This document shows positions 60,869 to 64,000 of a DNA stretch of 64,000 nucleotides, one piece after another. A program made the translations under genes and the position numbers. The number at the start of each line of letters is the position of its first letter. Within the stretch, counting starts at the first letter, position 1. The notes below the pieces were generated by a model that saw nothing but the letters and a program-made list of their open reading frames with translations, was not told the DNA's origin and did no database searches. The DNA is from Vesta saturnalis (taxonomy: Eukaryota > Arthropoda > Insecta > Coleoptera > Lampyridae): contig JARFJB010001278.1 of assembly GCA_036346205.1 (NCBI GenBank), positions 3,156,501 to 3,220,500 on the forward strand, read 5' to 3'.

Positions 60869-61760
60869 TCATAATAAATGTTCAAAATGTCCACAGTGTT
60901 TTTTAGGGTTTTTTAGTGTTTTTAGTGTTTTTTCGTGTTTTTAGTGTTTTTTAGGGTTTTTTAGTGTTTTTAGTGTTTTTTAGTGTTTTTAGTGTTTTTA
61001 GGGTTTTTAGTGTTTTTAGCGTTTTTAGTGTTTTTAGGTTTTTAGTGTTTTAGTGTTTTTAGGTTTTTAGTGTTTTTAGTGTTTTTAGTGTTTTTAGTGT
61101 TTTAGTGTTTTTAGGGTTTTAGTGTTTTTAGGTTTTTAGTGTTTTAGTTTCGTGTTTTTAGGTGTTTTAGTTTAGTGTTTTAGGTTTTAGGTTTTTCGTG
61201 TTTTAGTGTTTTTAGTGTTTTAGTTGTTTTTAGGGTTTTAGTGTTTTCGTGTTTTTAGGGTTTTTAGTGTTTTTAGTGTTTTAGCGTTTTTAGCGTTTTT
61301 AGCGTTTTAGTGTTTTTAGGGTTTTAGTGTTTTAGTGTTTTTTCGTGTTTTTAGTGTTTTTTCGTGTTTTTAGTGTTTTTTAGCGTTTTTTAGCGTTTTT
61401 AGCGTTTTTTAGCGAAAACATCAATACAGCATTGCAATCGATCTTCAAATTGTCGACTGACATTTCTTAACATTTCTACATTAATACCCTGGAATGCTTC
61501 TCGTATTCTATTCTTCATGTCATCTTGTGTGGTTGGAGGTATTTGATATACACGGTTTTTCACATAACCCCACTTGAAGAAGTCAATTTTACTTAACTCT
61601 GGTGAACGAGCTGGCCATGCAATGGGTCCTCCTCTTCCCACTCATGTTCCAGGAAAATGGGTATTAAGATGATTATGAATTAATCTAGTGTGATGTACCG
61701 GAGCTCCATCGTGTAACAACCACATTATTTGACGAATGTTAAGAGGAACATTTGCCAACA
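60869..61760 (-). pseudogene. Mariner-type transposase split by a minisatellite
   Basis: Reading minus from about 61760: LPLLLANVPLNIRQIMWLLH, then DGAPVHHTRLIHNHLNTHFP with the second Asp, a stop, VGRGGPIAWPARSPELSKID with the third Asp 41 residues after the second, WGYVKNRVYQI, and a C-terminal helix to RLQCCIDV (61418). The frame then enters a ~520 bp minisatellite. On its far side HCGHFEHLL and a stop (60898-60869) match the conserved end of these proteins (compare HVEHLL at 63617 and FEHL at 23041). The repeat therefore lies within the original coding sequence. The N-terminal half is missing or unrecognisable. Confidence 0.85.
60899..61416. repeat. Minisatellite (TTTTTAGTG)n inside a transposase frame
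   Basis: Roughly 55 copies of an 8-11 base unit, TTTTTAGTG with variants TTTTTAGGG, TTTTTAGCG and TTTTTCGTG. Variants cluster: AGCG units are dense at the right edge (61380-61416), AGTG elsewhere. T-run length varies from 3 to 6. Confidence 0.95.
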
Positions 61761-61809
61761 GTAATGGTAAATGATTTTCTGTGTACACTACCATTTCAGA
61801 GACCCAGTA

Positions 61810-63081
61810 TGTATATTATCTCGCGCACTTTTATTCGACGGGCATCCAATACTTACGGTGGAATTCTTTGAATCATACTCAAGGTAGTAGCAGTTTCCGG
61901 ACGGCCATTATGGGATTCATCATTTGTGCTTAAATTCGGCACCCAATTATTTGAAACGATGAAAGGATTTGTTTCCAATAGTATTGTTCAGGTCTGTCTT
62001 AATTTCAGTCGGTGTGAAGTCTCTCAAATGAAAGTACTTTATCACTGATCTCAACTCTCCATGGAAACATGAGACGTTCACTTAGGCGTACTGTCAAAAA
62101 TATCCCCGCCATCTTTGTGTTAGGCCACGTCGTTACTGAACAATACTCGTAGGTTGCAAGTAGGTACCAAATTTTTGCAATCACGCTTAAAGTAAACCAA
62201 ACTTATGAACTACTACTCCCATTCGGTGAACTGGATTAATGTGTTTAACCAAAGTATCACAATTTAATACAATACTGTAATAAAGATAGAAATCCTTGAC
62301 TAGATATAGTTTAGAGAAAACAATACGTTGGTTATACACTAATTAGAAGTACATCCTCTACCTACAAGCACAAAAATTTAAAAAAAATGTCATACATCCA
62401 CGACAAATTTTTCTTGAAGTATGACTGTTGTCGTTAATCAATGACACACCTATCAGATTTAAATATGAACAAAACCCACGTCCAAATGTACTGAGAGAAC
62501 CACGCGTTACTTTTGATTATTTTGTTAAAGTGTCAATCAAACTCACTCTTTAATTGTGTTAATATCACTCGGTATTTATTTGTTAATACCATAAATTAGT
62601 AGTTCAATTATTGTCAAAACCTAGTGTAAAATATTTATAGAAAAGGAATATACATCAGAGTATTGCAAAAGTATAATTTTATGATTTTGATAGAAAGTGT
62701 AATTGCCCAAATAAATACATTAATCTGTTAGTAATGTTGATAGAACATCTGCGTAAGGTCGTGGTTCTCAATTTTTTGAGCCAAAACGGGATGTAAATTA
62801 TTACACAGTAAAAATCAAAATCGGTCGAATAATGGAATTAAGGGTACTTCTTTTTTTTATTATAATGGTTAACCGTCATTCAAATAAATGTAGTAAACAG
62901 GGAAAACCATACTTACATTTTTAGAAATGGTCAGTTAGAACTTTATATATTATAGTTACACATATCCATACCAGTTTTAGATAAGAAAGAACTATATCAA
63001 ATAATTATTACCGTTTTTATTTCACTGAAATAACTCCGGATAGAAGTTAAATTTTCAAAAAGTAATAGAATTGTTAATGTT

Positions 63082-63088
<7 letters not shown>
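61810..63088. other. Stretch without recognised genes
   Basis: Possible remnant of a transposase N-terminus on the minus strand near 61880-61920 (NGRPETATT), too weak to call. The rest is unassigned. Confidence 0.35.

Positions 63089-63132
<44 letters not shown>
63089..63132. repeat. (TA)n microsatellite
   Basis: About 44 bases of TA repeat. The sequence from 63140 to 63600 resembles mariner arm DNA leading to the transposase end, but no terminus was fixed. Confidence 0.96.
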
Positions 63133-63138
<6 letters not shown>

Positions 63139-63616
63139 TACACGCCCAATCGTATGGCGTGAATATGATGTTCTAGTTGTATTCATAAGCGGCTCGTTTG
63201 GGCGGGGAATTGGACAATGTTATTCATAAGTTTTTTGTTTTTCAAAATTTCACAATTTTAACATAAAATTTAAAAAATTCGATTTTTTCATAAAAAAATG
63301 ATACTCTCGTCTGAAGTCGTTACGACGCACCATTTTCGAAATAAACCGATTTGAACTTTTCATGTGTTAATCATACTTTTATAAAATTAACTAACGAATT
63401 CATTTACAATTATGAAAGATGGCTATGGAAAATGAACAAAATAACAATTGCGTGAACGTCAAAATGCTCTCATGTCATAAATTAATTTTGCTTTAGAAGG
63501 TAAGATATAAACTCGGGTAAAGAATAATCGTTTTTAATACAATAAAATGTTGCTGACACAATTAATAATAAAAAAAACCAGAATGACAACAGAAAGCATG
63601 AAACACAAGACTGAAT

Positions 63617-64000
63617 CTACAAAAGATGCTCCACATGACGACCATCCGTTTCTATGCACAAATTTATTCGTTTATGTAAAGATTGCCGAATTTTTGCAAA
63701 AATCATCCTATTGTTCCTAAATTCGTCGCAGGCATCTTGAATTCTTCTCCAAAGCTGATCGCGTGTTTCTATTGGTTGGGAATAAACCATTAATTTTAGA
63801 TATCCCCAAACACAAACATCGCAAGGATTTAAATCTGGAGACCTTGCTGGCCAAGCAACCGGACCGCCTCTTCCGATCCATAGCTCTCGGTAATTGTTAT
63901 CTAAAAAACTCCGAACAGTTCTGCTATAGTGATTCGGACAACCATCATGTAAAAACCACAAGTTCCGCCGAATGTTCAGATTAATATCATCTAATAAATC
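63617..64000 (-). pseudogene. Mariner-type transposase C-terminal part, cut by window edge
   Basis: The frame is open to the window edge: DLLDDINLNIRRNLWFLHDG contains the second Asp, then HYSRTVRSFLDNNYRELWIG, GGPVAWPARSPDLNPCDVCV with the third Asp 41 residues on, and a C-terminal helix ending RHVEHLL with a stop at 63617. No lesion is visible in these 128 codons, apart from WPARSPDLNP being followed by Cys-Asp where relatives have Leu-Asp. It is the best-preserved mariner C-terminus in the window. The N-terminal two-thirds lie beyond 64000, so intactness cannot be judged. Confidence 0.88.

Larger units (their letters stand above)
60154..61800 (-). mobile_element. Mariner-like element, one arm and transposase core
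   Basis: Begins TA|CAGGGTGCGGCATTAGTGCG. The arm (60154-60660) repeats the terminal motif as TACAGGGTGTTACA (~60278), CCAGGGTGAACC (~60296) and CACCCTGTATT (~60628). The transposase is on the minus strand. A right arm was not found, so the far limit is arbitrary. Confidence 0.65.

Noticed and set aside
60899..61416. Telomeric repeat array
   Set aside because: Units include TTTTTAGGG but the main unit is TTTTTAGTG, the phase varies, and both sides are one transposase gene. Insect telomeres are TTAGG.

Overview
The window is AT-rich animal nuclear DNA, most likely from an insect and possibly a beetle. The evidence is spliceosomal introns, TATA-type promoters, long TA and CA microsatellites, and a crowd of Tc1/mariner, hAT, LINE, LTR and Crypton-type elements. 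There is no long intact gene. Almost every protein-like reading frame is a decayed transposon gene. The single plausible host-gene piece is a first exon encoding a signal peptide, present twice.

Layout. 1-12 kb is sparse: a Tc1-like relic (1.3-2.0 kb), a transposon-type ORF (3.4-3.8 kb), a G-skewed LTR-like unit with TATA box and poly(A) signal (6.7-7.8 kb) and a FLYWCH domain relic (9.8-10.2 kb). A mariner with ~460 bp inverted arms lies at 12.1-14.4 kb, a ~2.0 kb solo-LTR-like element at 15.0-17.0 kb, a tRNA-like relic near 18.0 kb and a 5'-truncated LINE at 20.0-21.7 kb.

From 22.0 to 37.7 kb a unit of ~7.7-7.9 kb is repeated head-to-tail. Each unit holds the body of a hAT-like element containing a LINE fragment and a mariner, then a TATA box, a signal-peptide exon with splice donor, and an intron. 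The downstream copy is rich in small deletions, so an uncollapsed haplotype or a poorly polished assembly is a real alternative to a genomic duplication.

From 37.6 to 41.9 kb lies a composite element with inverted ends (AATATCTGGTG...) that encloses a decayed, intron-containing tyrosine recombinase of Crypton type. It also holds a palindrome built around CA/TG microsatellites and a pair of inverted tRNA-like sequences. From 42 to 58 kb are four more mariners with inverted arms, a foldback containing transposase sequence, an inverted copy of the 2 kb LTR nested inside one mariner arm, and another copy of the Crypton-associated repeat carrying a mariner insertion. From 60 to 64 kb are two more transposase relics, one of them split by a ~520 bp minisatellite that sits inside its reading frame.

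Most mariner catalytic domains here share the spacing D-41-D, and several of their long inverted arms contain internal copies of the terminal CAGGGTG motif. No multi-gene host pathway can be read from the window. Element boundaries were found by reading inverted and direct repeats by eye and may be off by a few bases.
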